NCBI RefSeq assembly: GCF_900450995.1
Contig: NZ_UGHY01000002.1
Span: 508,501 to 572,500 of the forward strand
Direction of reading: 5' to 3'
Source of the DNA: Haemophilus parainfluenzae
Lineage (GTDB): Bacteria > Pseudomonadota > Gammaproteobacteria > Enterobacterales > Pasteurellaceae
Length of the DNA: 64,000 nt
Shown here: positions 10,394 to 17,625 of the stretch, piece by piece
How the letters are laid out: each line of letters opens with the position of its first letter
How positions within the stretch are numbered: position 1 is the first letter of the stretch
Made by a program: the position numbers and the translations under genes
The notes under the pieces: model-generated
The model's database searches: none
What the model saw: only the letters and a program-made list of their open reading frames with translations
Told to the model about the DNA's origin: nothing

Positions 10394-11935
10394 CTATTTT
10401 TGTGAAAGGTTCAAGCGACGTTTTAATAACGTCGTGAAACCACGTAATAACACAAAAATCAATGACAACACATAAATAGGTAAATTACCTAATGCTGCAT
10501 AAGGCGTTTTGCCTTCTGTTGGCACCATTTTATGAGTCAGCGTTGTTTCCTCAAATTGAGGTGCTTGCGCTTCAATGTTGCCTTTTGCATCAATAAACAC
10601 TGAAATCCCTGTATTCGTTGCACGAATTAATGGTTTACCTAATTCGAGCGCGCGCATTCTAGCCATTTGTAAATGCTGCCAAGGGCCAATGCTATCACCA
10701 AACCATGCATCATTAGAAATCGTCAGCAAATAATCTGTTTCTTTTTTCAGATTTTCACGAAGTTGCTCACCAAAAATAATTTCATAACAAATAGCTGGCG
10801 CAAAAGCATGTTGTTTTGCCATAAAAGATGGCTGTACTGCATCGCCACTTTGGAATGCAGACATTGGCAAATTAAATACAGAATTAAGTGGACGCAACAA
10901 ACTTTCTAACGGCACATATTCACCAAATGGGACGAGATGATGTTTGCTGTAACGATTTTTTGTCGTTAATTCATAAGGGAAATCAGGATTCCCAGCCGTC
11001 ACAATGGAATTTAATAATTTACCGCTTTGCTCATCACGATATACGGTACCAATCATTACTTCCGTGTTTTTCTCTTTTGCAACTCTATCTAAAGCTTCAA
11101 AAAATGGCGTAATGGCATTTTCAAGGGTTGGCAATGCTGACTCGGGTAAAATAATCAAATCAGACGTGCCTAAATGCGCAAAAATTTGTTTTTGATAGAT
11201 ATCTACCGTGGCATAAAGATATTCAGGATCCCATTTTAAATTTTGCTCAATATTACCTTGTGCAAGGGTGACAGTTAGCCCTTTCTCTTCTTTTGGTTGA
11301 ACAAAATTCACCTTACCTGCATAAGCACTTAATCCACCCACAACCAATAATAGCAATGCATTCACACTGACTAAATTCCATTGTTTTTTCGATAGTGCAA
11401 AAATAAAATTAAAAATGACCGCACTTACCCAAACGGCAAAGAATGTCATCCCCGTGACACCAAAGATCGGCGCGATACCGTAAAACGGACTGTCTATTTG
11501 GGTATAACCAAATTGTAACCAAGGAAAACCAGTAAACACCCATCCACGCAAGAATTCAGTCAATGTCCAAATCGCAGCAAAAATGACCGCACTTTGCACC
11601 TGAAAACGCTGCACGAAATAAGTGAAAAGCATTGGATAAAGTGCAAGGTAGGCCGAAAGTAAGCCCACCAAGAGATAGCTCACACCAAGGGAAGCGCCAC
11701 CAAATTGATGAATGCTGACATTCAACCAACTTACACCAAAACAGAAAAAGCCCATCGACCACAAAAAAGTGGCAAAAAGTGCGGTTGATTTTTTGGTATT
11801 TTTCGCTACAAAAAGTAATCCGCCTAAGGATACATAGGCTAATCCCCAATAATCAAACGGTGAAAAGGCAAATACGCCAATCACACCAGAAATCAGGGCT
11901 ATAAGATAAACGACTAATTTATTCATTTTATCCAT
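10394..11935 (-). CDS. lnt: Apolipoprotein N-acyltransferase Lnt
   Basis: Inner-membrane enzyme that adds the third acyl chain to the N-terminal cysteine of lipoproteins. An N-terminal block of about six membrane helices is followed by a nitrilase-type domain. The Glu-Lys-Cys catalytic set fits ILPESALPTL, the lysine region before GEYVPLE, and PAICYEIIFG. A C-terminal helix (LPIYVLSLIFVLLRGF) closes the protein. It has 513 residues as in E. coli (512). Either ATG at 11935 or 11926 could start; neither has a strong ribosome site because a hairpin lies just upstream. Confidence 0.95.
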   Translation of the reverse strand: MDKMNKLVVYLIALISGVIGVFAFSPFDYWGLAYVSLGGLLFVAKNTKKSTALFATFLWSMGFFCFGVSWLNVSIHQFGGASLGVSYLLVGLLSAYLALYPMLFTYFVQRFQVQSAVIFAAIWTLTEFLRGWVFTGFPWLQFGYTQIDSPFYGIAPIFGVTGMTFFAVWVSAVIFNFIFALSKKQWNLVSVNALLLLVVGGLSAYAGKVNFVQPKEEKGLTVTLAQGNIEQNLKWDPEYLYATVDIYQKQIFAHLGTSDLIILPESALPTLENAITPFFEALDRVAKEKNTEVMIGTVYRDEQSGKLLNSIVTAGNPDFPYELTTKNRYSKHHLVPFGEYVPLESLLRPLNSVFNLPMSAFQSGDAVQPSFMAKQHAFAPAICYEIIFGEQLRENLKKETDYLLTISNDAWFGDSIGPWQHLQMARMRALELGKPLIRATNTGISVFIDAKGNIEAQAPQFEETTLTHKMVPTEGKTPYAALGNLPIYVLSLIFVLLRGFTTLLKRRLNLSQK

Positions 11936-11951
11936 ACTATAAAAAAATATT

Positions 11952-11974
11952 CCCCCTCTTTAGCAAAGAGGGGG
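11952..11974 (-). terminator. Hairpin between corC and lnt
   Basis: A 10-bp perfect stem (CCCCCTCTTT / AAAGAGGGGG) with a 3-base loop, followed on the minus strand by AATATTTTTTT. It lies between corC and the lnt start and should terminate or attenuate transcription into lnt. Confidence 0.75.
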
Positions 11975-12000
11975 CCAAGAATACGGTCAAACTGAATAAC

Positions 12001-12897
12001 TTACTCAGCTTGTTCTTCCACGCCTTCCATATCCGATAAATGTTCATCCGGCACAGTTACGCGCACCTGAATTAAACGGCGACTATCGGCAGAGGTCACT
12101 TTAAATTGAATATTTTCTAAGGTGATTTCTTCACCACGTTTAGGCAGATAACCAAAGGCTTGCATGATTAAACCGCCAATGGTATCCACTTCTTCATCAT
12201 CAAAATGCGTATTAAATTGGGCATTAAAATCATCAATATCCGTTAACGCACGCACGGCATAAGTGTGGCGAGAAAGCTGACGAATATCTGCGACATCTTC
12301 CTCATCAAATTCGTCTTCAATATCACCGACAATTTGTTCGAGAATATCTTCGATGGTCACCAAACCTGACACTGCACCAAACTCATCCACCACAATCGCC
12401 ATATGGAAACGCTCAGAGCGAAAATCTTTTAACATACGATCAACACGTTTACTTTCCGGCACAATCACGACTGGACGTAATAACTTGGAAAGTTCGAACT
12501 CTTCCGCATCTTCACGTAAAAACTTAAGCAAATCTTTTGCGTGCAAAATACCTTCAATATTATCGCGGTCATCCGTATCTGCAATCACAGGAAAACGAGA
12601 GTGAGCGGATTCAATAATCGTATTCAAACAAGCATCAAGATCTTGATTCGATTCAATAAATACGATTTGCGAGCGAGGAATCATGATATCGCGTACACGA
12701 AGCTCAGCGATTTCCATTACTCCTTCAATCATTTCACGAGTGTTTTGATCAATTAAATCGTTTTGTTCTGAATCGCGAATCACTTCCACGAGTTCTTCAC
12801 GGTTTTTCAGCTCACCTTGGAAAAAGCGGCCAATAAGTGATTGAAAAAAAGATTTTTTAGTTGTTTCAGTTTGATTACTCGAATGTTCTTCGTTCAT
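12001..12897 (-). CDS. corC: CorC (YbeX) CBS-domain protein
   Basis: A cytoplasmic protein of the CorC/HlyC family linked to magnesium and cobalt efflux; in enterobacteria the gene also precedes lnt. Two CBS motifs span about residues 70-195 ([31 protein letters not shown]) and an acidic CorC_HlyC domain forms the C-terminus ([18 protein letters not shown]). I choose the ATG at 12897 ([11 protein letters not shown]), giving 298 residues; a longer upstream frame lacks conservation. There are no membrane segments. Confidence 0.92.
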   Translation of the reverse strand: MNEEHSSNQTETTKKSFFQSLIGRFFQGELKNREELVEVIRDSEQNDLIDQNTREMIEGVMEIAELRVRDIMIPRSQIVFIESNQDLDACLNTIIESAHSRFPVIADTDDRDNIEGILHAKDLLKFLREDAEEFELSKLLRPVVIVPESKRVDRMLKDFRSERFHMAIVVDEFGAVSGLVTIEDILEQIVGDIEDEFDEEDVADIRQLSRHTYAVRALTDIDDFNAQFNTHFDDEEVDTIGGLIMQAFGYLPKRGEEITLENIQFKVTSADSRRLIQVRVTVPDEHLSDMEGVEEQAE

Positions 12898-12989
12898 AAA
12901 ATTAAATGTGTTACTGTCGGATTGACTGCGTAAAAAGTAGCATATTTTGACCAAAATCGCAAAAAACTTAAGCTAAATGGCTGAAAATA

Positions 12990-13027
12990 AAGTGCGGTTA
13001 AAAACTTGGTAAGTTTTAACCGCACTT
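12990..13027. terminator. Inverted USS pair at the toxin-island edge
   Basis: AAGTGCGGTTAAAA and TTTTAACCGCACTT face each other around a short loop, forming a stem of about 16 bp. It lies between corC and the immunity gene at 13076 and can serve both strands. Confidence 0.85.
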
Positions 13028-13075
13028 CAGAAAGTAATAACAATAAAATGCAGAAAAACATGCAAAATTGTTAAA

Positions 13076-13500
13076 TCAGCTCTTTTGCATTCTTTCCTTT
13101 GACTTTACTCGCTCTTCCCATATTTCTTTAGAAATATTATGTTCATCTGCTTCTTCCCACGTCAGATCACTAATCCCTCTCATATATAGAGATCCCCAGC
13201 TATCCTCTTCTGGAATATACGCAAATTTAATATCAAATTTCATGTCAGAATATAGTGAAAAGGTGTACTGAGTCCATTCTTGAGAAGTACTTTTTTTCAA
13301 CTCTTTCATCAACAATATTATTTCATATTCAATTTCATTAGGATCATTATAGTGGATTTGACCATCTTCTGATATCCATGCAGAACCACCAGAGTTGTGT
13401 TCCGGATAAATAGAGCCAATAAAATCAATTCTTACTGCCTCTATAGCATTATAGACCATAAAAGCTCTCCGATTTTCTGATATATTTCTTCTTTTTGCAT
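13076..13500 (-). pseudogene. YezG-like immunity gene, frameshifted near its start
   Basis: The gene follows the nuclease toxin by two bases. From its ATG at 13500 it reads MQKEEIYQKIGELLWSIML and stops (TAG at 13441-13443), while the rest of the protein (YNAIEAVRIDFIGSIYPEH onward) is in another frame. The conserved-looking body, with EWTQYTFSLYSDMKFDIKF, resembles YezG/DUF600 immunity proteins, which I recall neutralising nuclease toxins of the YeeF type. One missing base near 13455-13460 explains the break. An internal ATG at 13459, seven bases after GGAG, could still give a shortened protein of about 127 residues. The family call is tentative; the frameshift is seen directly. Confidence 0.65.
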
Positions 13501-13502
13501 AA

Positions 13503-13937
13503 CTAATATCCTGTAGGTGTATTGTTAATATATATTCCTGGTGACTGTTTACCATTAATAGATGTCACAACAGCGAATGTTGTAGGTCTTATACTATCTT
13601 TTTGGTAAATTGGCACTATGCGAACATCCACCTTGTCTCCTTTTTTAATTGCATTTGCCCATTCAGTCTCTAATTTATACCATCTACCCTTCGAACCATT
13701 TAATGTTTTATCCTGAGCTGTTAAATTTATAGCTCCACCAAAACCATTAAACATCGAGGCTATCAAATGGCTGCCACAGTCGGTTTCTAGGCGACACTCT
13801 CCTCCAGCTATTCTTTGTTGGTAGTTGTTCCTTTCCGCTTTATCTAAAATAAGTTGCCCCTTCGCCTCAGTGACTCGTCCCGAATGATCTGTACGATATG
13901 AATGTCCATTACTCAATTCATATTCGGTATACCGAGC
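13503..13937 (-). pseudogene. DNA/RNA non-specific endonuclease toxin domain, 5'-truncated
   Basis: The open frame reads from just after a TGA at 13938-13940 through RYTEYELSNGHSYRTD to NNTPTGY and has no convincing start codon or ribosome site. The core fits the Endonuclease_NS_2 toxin family: ETDCGSHLIASMFNGFGG holds the probable catalytic histidine, followed by NLTAQDKTLN, YKLETEWANAIKKG and IRPTTFAVV. The segment DHSGRVTEAKG resembles the join between the conserved body and C-terminal toxin of CdiA/Rhs-type proteins. The whole delivery part is missing; an IS end lies 24 bp upstream. The active-site region looks intact. Confidence 0.75.
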
Positions 13938-13960
13938 TCAGTATTTAAGTTAACTAACCT

Positions 13961-13984
13961 GTCCAACTTTTGGGGGGCAGATCA
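13961..13984. mobile_element. Orphan IS3-family end
   Basis: This 24-base stretch matches the right end of the element at 4387-5626 at all but one position (GTCCAACTTTTGGGG, then a G for T, then CAGATCA). No transposase accompanies it. It abuts an inverted USS pair on one side and the truncated toxin on the other, as expected for the scar of an IS-mediated deletion. Confidence 0.8.
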
Positions 13985-14038
13985 AAGTGCGGTCAATTTT
14001 TGAGAGGTTTTAAAACTCTTTGAAAATTGACCGCACTC
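13984..14038. terminator. Long inverted USS pair
   Basis: AAAGTGCGGTCAATTTT pairs with AAAATTGACCGCACT around a 20-base AT-rich centre. It lies downstream of the lipoprotein gene at 14063 on the minus strand and could terminate it. Confidence 0.8.
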
Positions 14039-14062
14039 TATTTAAATAATAAATTCAATGCT

Positions 14063-14428
14063 TTATAAGTTACATTTTCCCTTATCCCACTTAGAATCTT
14101 GATAGCCACATTCAGCGGGAGAAAGATATATATACTCCTTAGTATTCATACATTCATCAAGATTTTTGTATCTTTTGCCATTTATTTGATAGTTTTGCAG
14201 ATAGTAGTGTAGATTTATATCACCATACTTTCCTCCACAAGAAACAAAATCTTTCCATCGTTGTTTTGAGTTTGTATGTCCTAGTAGCCCCTTTTTTTGA
14301 TATCCTGCAATTAATGGATATTCTTTCCCCTTATCAACGCAATTAACCATTTGTGGAGTATAAAAACATCCGTTTGAATACCAACATCCGTTTAATATAA
14401 AACAAAGAAGAAATAAGGTGTATCTCAT
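14063..14428 (-). CDS. Small cysteine-rich lipoprotein, possible immunity protein
   Basis: A 121-residue protein with a lipoprotein signal (MRYTLFLLCFILNGC, lipobox ILNGC) and a cysteine-rich, otherwise unrecognised body (FVSCGGKYGD, NLDECMNTKEY, LSPAECGYQD). A strong AGGAGGT precedes the ATG. The gene begins 28 bp after the stop of a toxin tail (14457-14530). In toxin arrays this slot usually holds the cognate immunity gene, and a lipoprotein would suit a toxin acting in the envelope. That role is inference; the family is unknown to me. Confidence 0.6.
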   Translation of the reverse strand: MRYTLFLLCFILNGCWYSNGCFYTPQMVNCVDKGKEYPLIAGYQKKGLLGHTNSKQRWKDFVSCGGKYGDINLHYYLQNYQINGKRYKNLDECMNTKEYIYLSPAECGYQDSKWDKGKCNL

Positions 14429-14456
14429 TTATTTACCTCCTATTTTCATTAAAAGT

Positions 14457-14530
14457 TCAAACATATCTGATGATATTACCTCCACGATGACCAGCGTTTC
14501 CTAACACCTGCCCCCAATATCCATTTTGTT
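14457..14530 (-). pseudogene. C-terminal tail of a polymorphic toxin
   Basis: On the minus strand the bases read QNGYWGQVLGNAGHRGG and then NIIRYV before a TGA. Glycine/histidine-rich endings of this kind (HRGGNIIRY) are typical of Rhs/CdiA/MafB C-terminal toxins. A TGA lies only a few codons upstream in the same frame and no domain remains. The lipoprotein gene follows it at once. The toxin class is not identifiable. Confidence 0.5.
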
Positions 14531-14651
14531 TGATTCAGGTCTTCACTATTTTTATGAATAATTTCAGCTTGTTTATTTTTAATTAGATACAAGCACACGT
14601 TAGAAGACTCGCGCTATCTGAGAGCGAGCATCAGAAGAATTTAAACCTCAT
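14531..14651. other. Degraded sequence with no gene
   Basis: Short frame fragments (for example NKQAEIIHKNSEDLNQ on the minus strand, out of frame with the following toxin tail) suggest decayed toxin sequence. A partial palindrome lies around 14609-14630. No intact ORF or promoter is visible. Confidence 0.4.
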
Positions 14652-15023
14652 CTATAAAAGAAAAAAATATTTAAATTTCTTCAATAAATAATTATTTAAT
14701 TTAAGGTAATGAATGGCTTTATCTATTTCAACTGGCGCATCTACAATATTTTTATTTCTAATATAAGCAATACCATAAATAGAGTATTCCTCTTCAAGAG
14801 AAAAATAATTCATCAATGAAAAACCTATCAATTCTGAGATCTTAAATAAGGGGCCATCGAAATCAGTAAGATCATAAATATACATAGGTATGTCATCTGT
14901 ATTAGAGGTTTCAATTACCCTCAAAAGCCATAATTTAAACTCTTTTAAATCTATGGCTTGACAATACATACAACCTAATACAAAACTAAGATCTTGATCA
15001 TTATCTTTATATATTTTCCACAT
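14652..15023 (-). CDS. Probable immunity protein for a WHH nuclease toxin
   Basis: I place the start at the ATG at 15023 (MWKIYKDNDQDLSFVLGC), eight bases after AAAGGA, giving 123 residues; a longer frame from 15059 would overlap the toxin. The ATG begins one base after the toxin stop (TAATATG), the usual spacing of toxin-immunity pairs. The protein is small, acidic in its first half and lacks a signal peptide, ending with a Lys/Phe-rich stretch. I do not recognise the family; the immunity role is inferred from position after the WHH toxin remnant. Confidence 0.65.
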   Translation of the reverse strand: MWKIYKDNDQDLSFVLGCMYCQAIDLKEFKLWLLRVIETSNTDDIPMYIYDLTDFDGPLFKISELIGFSLMNYFSLEEEYSIYGIAYIRNKNIVDAPVEIDKAIHYLKLNNYLLKKFKYFFLL

Positions 15024-15024
15024 A

Positions 15025-15255
15025 TTATTTTCCTTTTTGGATATAATCTCCACCCACATGTCCTGTCTTCTAATGATCCCACTCTGGAACTAATTGCATT
15101 CGTCCAGTGTCTTGATGATGCCATGTATATCCAGGTATTTTAGCATCACCAGCTTGTATTGCTTTTATTTGTTCCCGATTAAATCTTTTCATAATTTCTG
15201 AATCGCCTAAGTTTTCACGCATTTCTTTAGTAGCTGCTTTCATTTGCTCTGTATA
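15025..15255 (-). pseudogene. WHH/HNH nuclease toxin remnant with nonsense codon
   Basis: The minus strand reads YYTEQMKAATKEMRENLG and later GYTWHHQDTGRMQLVPEWDH, then TAG (15070-15072), then KTGHVGGDYIQKGK and TAA. W-HH-Q-D-x-G-x-MQLVP and the final TGHxGG are the signature of the WHH branch of HNH/Endo VII toxins. So a single nonsense codon interrupts the last motif. Upstream, the frame merges with another gene near 15250 and a stop lies just before, so only about 75 residues survive. No start codon with a ribosome site is visible. Confidence 0.8.
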
Positions 15256-15340
15256 ATAGATTTAATTGGTGATTTTCCTCTAAATGGCAAGTTGGAATAA
15301 TTTGCCCTTTATGCTGAATATACGTAAAAATAAGCTTCAT
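15227..15340 (-). pseudogene. Truncated immunity gene after the EndoU toxin
   Basis: An ATG at 15340, two bases after the EndoU stop, opens MKLIFTYIQHKGQIIP and continues for about 30 sensible residues (CHLEENHQLNLLY). It then runs into the WHH toxin sequence in the wrong frame and stops at 15227. This looks like the start of the EndoU-cognate immunity gene fused by deletion to the next toxin remnant. Family not recognised. Confidence 0.6.
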
Positions 15341-15342
15341 CT

Positions 15343-15693
15343 TCACTCCTGCTCAGCACTTGGAAAAGCCGTGACGACAGGATAGGTATAACCTTTTACA
15401 CGCACGCCTGAATTTGAAATGCCAACCCACATACCTTCAGCTTTACGAATAGGATCTAAATCATCTACTTGATTCATATAAGCAGAATTAATTTCCACTT
15501 TGATACGATCTGCCGTCCACGTTTGAGGGAACATCAAGGTCTCCTCATTATTGTTAGTTTTAGCAATATATTGATTGGTTTCACTATCAAAAGCGGAAAT
15601 CTGTGCAAGATATACGCCATTTGGATAAGTGTATAATATCCGATCAACACGTATATTGCCTAAGGCGGAATGTCCACCGATCATGACTGTCAT
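15343..15693 (-). CDS. EndoU-type nuclease toxin domain, orphan
   Basis: The 116-residue product matches the bacterial EndoU RNase toxin family: GGHSALGNIRVDRI near the N-terminus with the first catalytic His, PNGVYLAQISAF, the lysine segment QYIAKTNNNEETLMFPQTW, and the end VGISNSGVRVKGYTYPVV. CdiA and MafB toxins use this domain to cut RNA in target cells. An ATG exists at 15693 but no clear ribosome site, and the N-terminal part of the domain and any delivery region are absent. It follows the 129-residue immunity-like gene by 14 bp. Possibly silent donor DNA rather than an expressed toxin. Confidence 0.75.
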   Translation of the reverse strand: MTVMIGGHSALGNIRVDRILYTYPNGVYLAQISAFDSETNQYIAKTNNNEETLMFPQTWTADRIKVEINSAYMNQVDDLDPIRKAEGMWVGISNSGVRVKGYTYPVVTAFPSAEQE

Positions 15694-15707
15694 AAAATGC
15701 CTCTAAT

Positions 15708-16097
15708 CTAAACTGAAAAATAAACTTCATTACTTATATTGGGTTCAGATAGTAAGAAGTCATACCAATTAGATAAAATGATCTTAAATTGATCAAACTC
15801 AAGATAATCATCAGGATATTCTTCATCACCCCAATAAATAGTTACTTTATCTAACGAGATTAGCGCACCTAAGGTTTGCCCCCACATATCATATTCAAGA
15901 ATTTCTTTTTTAGATATTTTATCAATCTCTTCAAGGCCATTTTTTATCCATTGTTGTAAATGGCTTATACCTAATCCCTCATCATCAATTAAAAAATGAG
16001 TTATATTTAGAGCTTCGTTTATATTTAGAATAGAACAATGTGGTTCTAAAGATCCATCTTTCCACATATCTATCCAACTAAACTTAACATTTATCAT
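15708..16097 (-). CDS. Probable immunity protein (129 aa)
   Basis: An acidic cytoplasmic-type protein (MINVKFSWIDMWKDGSLEP, later IYWGDEEYPDDYLEFDQF) with tryptophan-rich helices. Composition and size fit immunity proteins of contact-dependent toxins, and it begins three bases after the stop of a toxin tail at 16101-16186. I do not firmly recognise the family; a DUF5376-like immunity protein is possible. The cognate toxin is gone except for the tail, so if expressed it would act as an orphan immunity factor. Confidence 0.6.
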   Translation of the reverse strand: MINVKFSWIDMWKDGSLEPHCSILNINEALNITHFLIDDEGLGISHLQQWIKNGLEEIDKISKKEILEYDMWGQTLGALISLDKVTIYWGDEEYPDDYLEFDQFKIILSNWYDFLLSEPNISNEVYFSV

Positions 16098-16100
16098 ATG

Positions 16101-16186
16101 CTACTTGTCTCCCATAACTGGATAAACTGTAGTTTTAGGTTCTTTGTATTCTTTTCTACATAGGTGTGATATTTTCCAATATTCAT
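16101..16186 (-). pseudogene. C-terminal tail of a toxin, frameshifted
   Basis: After the previous immunity stop the minus strand reads MNIGKYHTYVEKNTK; shifting one base at about 16140 continues EPKTTVYPVMGDK and TAG at 16101-16103. The joined reading looks like a toxin C-terminus and sits right before an immunity-like start codon. In the unshifted frame a 30-residue ORF ends at 16094. The toxin class is unknown. Confidence 0.5.
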
Positions 16187-16187
16187 T

Positions 16188-16451
16188 TCATGGATAATAT
16201 TTTTTACCCAACAAATTAATATTTTCTAATATTTCATCATTTGTCATATAGAAACCGGGTTCTATTATACTAATCAGATCCAATGCAAAATCACGAAATT
16301 CCTCTCTCCAATCAATTGATGAATTCATCAATTCTAAGGCTCTATAAGAAATCTCCTGTTCTGATGCATTATTATTTACCATTAATCTAATTTCATTTAT
16401 AAAGTCTTTTTCACTGTATCTGATCATTTTTATGTTCCAATTGACTAACAT
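16188..16451 (-). CDS. Small immunity-like protein (87 aa)
   Basis: A short acidic helical protein (from M9: MIRYSEKDFINEIRLMVN; later SIDWREEFRDFALDLIS). Two starts are possible, 16451 or 16427; neither has a strong ribosome site. There is no signal peptide. It is the upstream-most member of the island and is followed after one base by a toxin tail. Size, acidity and context suggest an immunity protein whose toxin was lost; I do not recognise the family. Confidence 0.55.
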   Translation of the reverse strand: MLVNWNIKMIRYSEKDFINEIRLMVNNNASEQEISYRALELMNSSIDWREEFRDFALDLISIIEPGFYMTNDEILENINLLGKKYYP

Positions 16452-16544
16452 ATCAATGAATGAGCATTAATATAAAAAGATTTTCTATAATATACTACCC
16501 ACTTTATTGAAATATAAGTAAAAACGCCTCATTCATAAAAATAA

Positions 16545-16583
16545 AAAATACGGTTAAAAACACTATTATTTTTAACCGCACTT
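16545..16583. terminator. USS inverted repeat at the island's other edge
   Basis: An intact arm (TTTTTAACCGCACTTTT) faces a degenerate arm (AAAATACGGTTAAAAA). It closes the galM side and also bounds the toxin/immunity island. Confidence 0.7.
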
Positions 16584-16599
16584 TTCTTTCAAGGATTAA

Positions 16600-17625
16600 C
16601 TATTTAAACCTAAACTCTGTCCACTGGTAATAGCGTTCACCTGCTTTTTGAATACCACCATAATTTTGCCATTCGGGGTGGTTAGGGGTATTAGGAAGGC
16701 ATTGGGTTTCAAGGGCGATGCCATTGAAATCTTGATAAGTTCTACCTTCACGAGTTGGAGTGCCGGCAAGATAGTTTCCCGTATAAATCTGTAATGCTGC
16801 TTGGGATGTGAGCACTTCAAGGCTTAAATCTTCATTAGGGGAAGTTAATAATACACAAGGCTTTTGCCATGCTTTATTGACGATAAAGGAATGATCGTAA
16901 CCTTTTGTTACCACTTGATCGCCTTGTTGGAAATCTTTTACGATTGGTTTTGCAACACGAAAATCAAAGCTAGTATTCACCACATGCTTAAGTGGTGAAT
17001 TTGGGATGCCTTCGCCATCAACCGGTAAATAGAAATCCGTATTAAGGCGTAATGTATGATTTCTCACATCACTACCCTGCTCAGCATTTTCCAAATTGAA
17101 ATAAGCGTGGTTAGTTAAGTTAAGTGCGGTATCTTTATCGCTTTCTGCTTCATATTCAATTTTTACGCTATTTTCATCGGTTAATGTATAAATCACATTG
17201 ACTTGTACATTACCTTCAAAACCTTGATCACCATCGGGAGACACTAGGGAGAAACGCACAAAATTCTGACCGCACTCTTCCACTTTCCAACGACGTTTAT
17301 CAAAGCCTTCATTACCACCATGTAATTGATGTTTGCCTTGATTCGCAACCAGCTGAATTATTCGCTCACCTAATTCAAATTTGGCGTTAGCAATACGGTT
17401 CGCATAACGTCCTACGCTTGCGCCCAAATAAGCAGTTTGATGAGGATAATCCTCCACTTTGCAGCCAAGTAACACTTCTCGCAACTCACCATTCACAGGG
17501 ACTTTACAAGAAAGCCAAGTGGCTCCCCAATCCATAAATTGCACAGTCATGCCATTTGAATTGGTGAGTTGAACAAGTTGATAAGGCTGTCCATCTGGTG
17601 CATTGAACGCCGTTTTTTCTAGCAT
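16600..17625 (-). CDS. galM: Aldose 1-epimerase (galactose mutarotase)
   Basis: GalM interconverts alpha- and beta-galactose so that galactokinase receives the alpha form. The 341-residue protein shows the mutarotase motifs [28 protein letters not shown] (catalytic His region), [11 protein letters not shown] and the C-terminal catalytic Glu in [18 protein letters not shown]. Its start overlaps the end of galK by 7 bp, so it is translated from the same galTKM mRNA. Confidence 0.95.
   Translation of the reverse strand: MLEKTAFNAPDGQPYQLVQLTNSNGMTVQFMDWGATWLSCKVPVNGELREVLLGCKVEDYPHQTAYLGASVGRYANRIANAKFELGERIIQLVANQGKHQLHGGNEGFDKRRWKVEECGQNFVRFSLVSPDGDQGFEGNVQVNVIYTLTDENSVKIEYEAESDKDTALNLTNHAYFNLENAEQGSDVRNHTLRLNTDFYLPVDGEGIPNSPLKHVVNTSFDFRVAKPIVKDFQQGDQVVTKGYDHSFIVNKAWQKPCVLLTSPNEDLSLEVLTSQAALQIYTGNYLAGTPTREGRTYQDFNGIALETQCLPNTPNHPEWQNYGGIQKAGERYYQWTEFRFK

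Noticed and set aside
15024..15059. Upstream start for the 123-aa immunity-like gene
   Set aside because: The extra 12 residues overlap the WHH toxin tail in another frame; the ATG at 15023 has the better ribosome site and spacing.
13000..16600. Prophage or integrative element
   Set aside because: No integrase, phage structural gene, tRNA attachment site or flanking direct repeats; the content is toxin and immunity sequence only.
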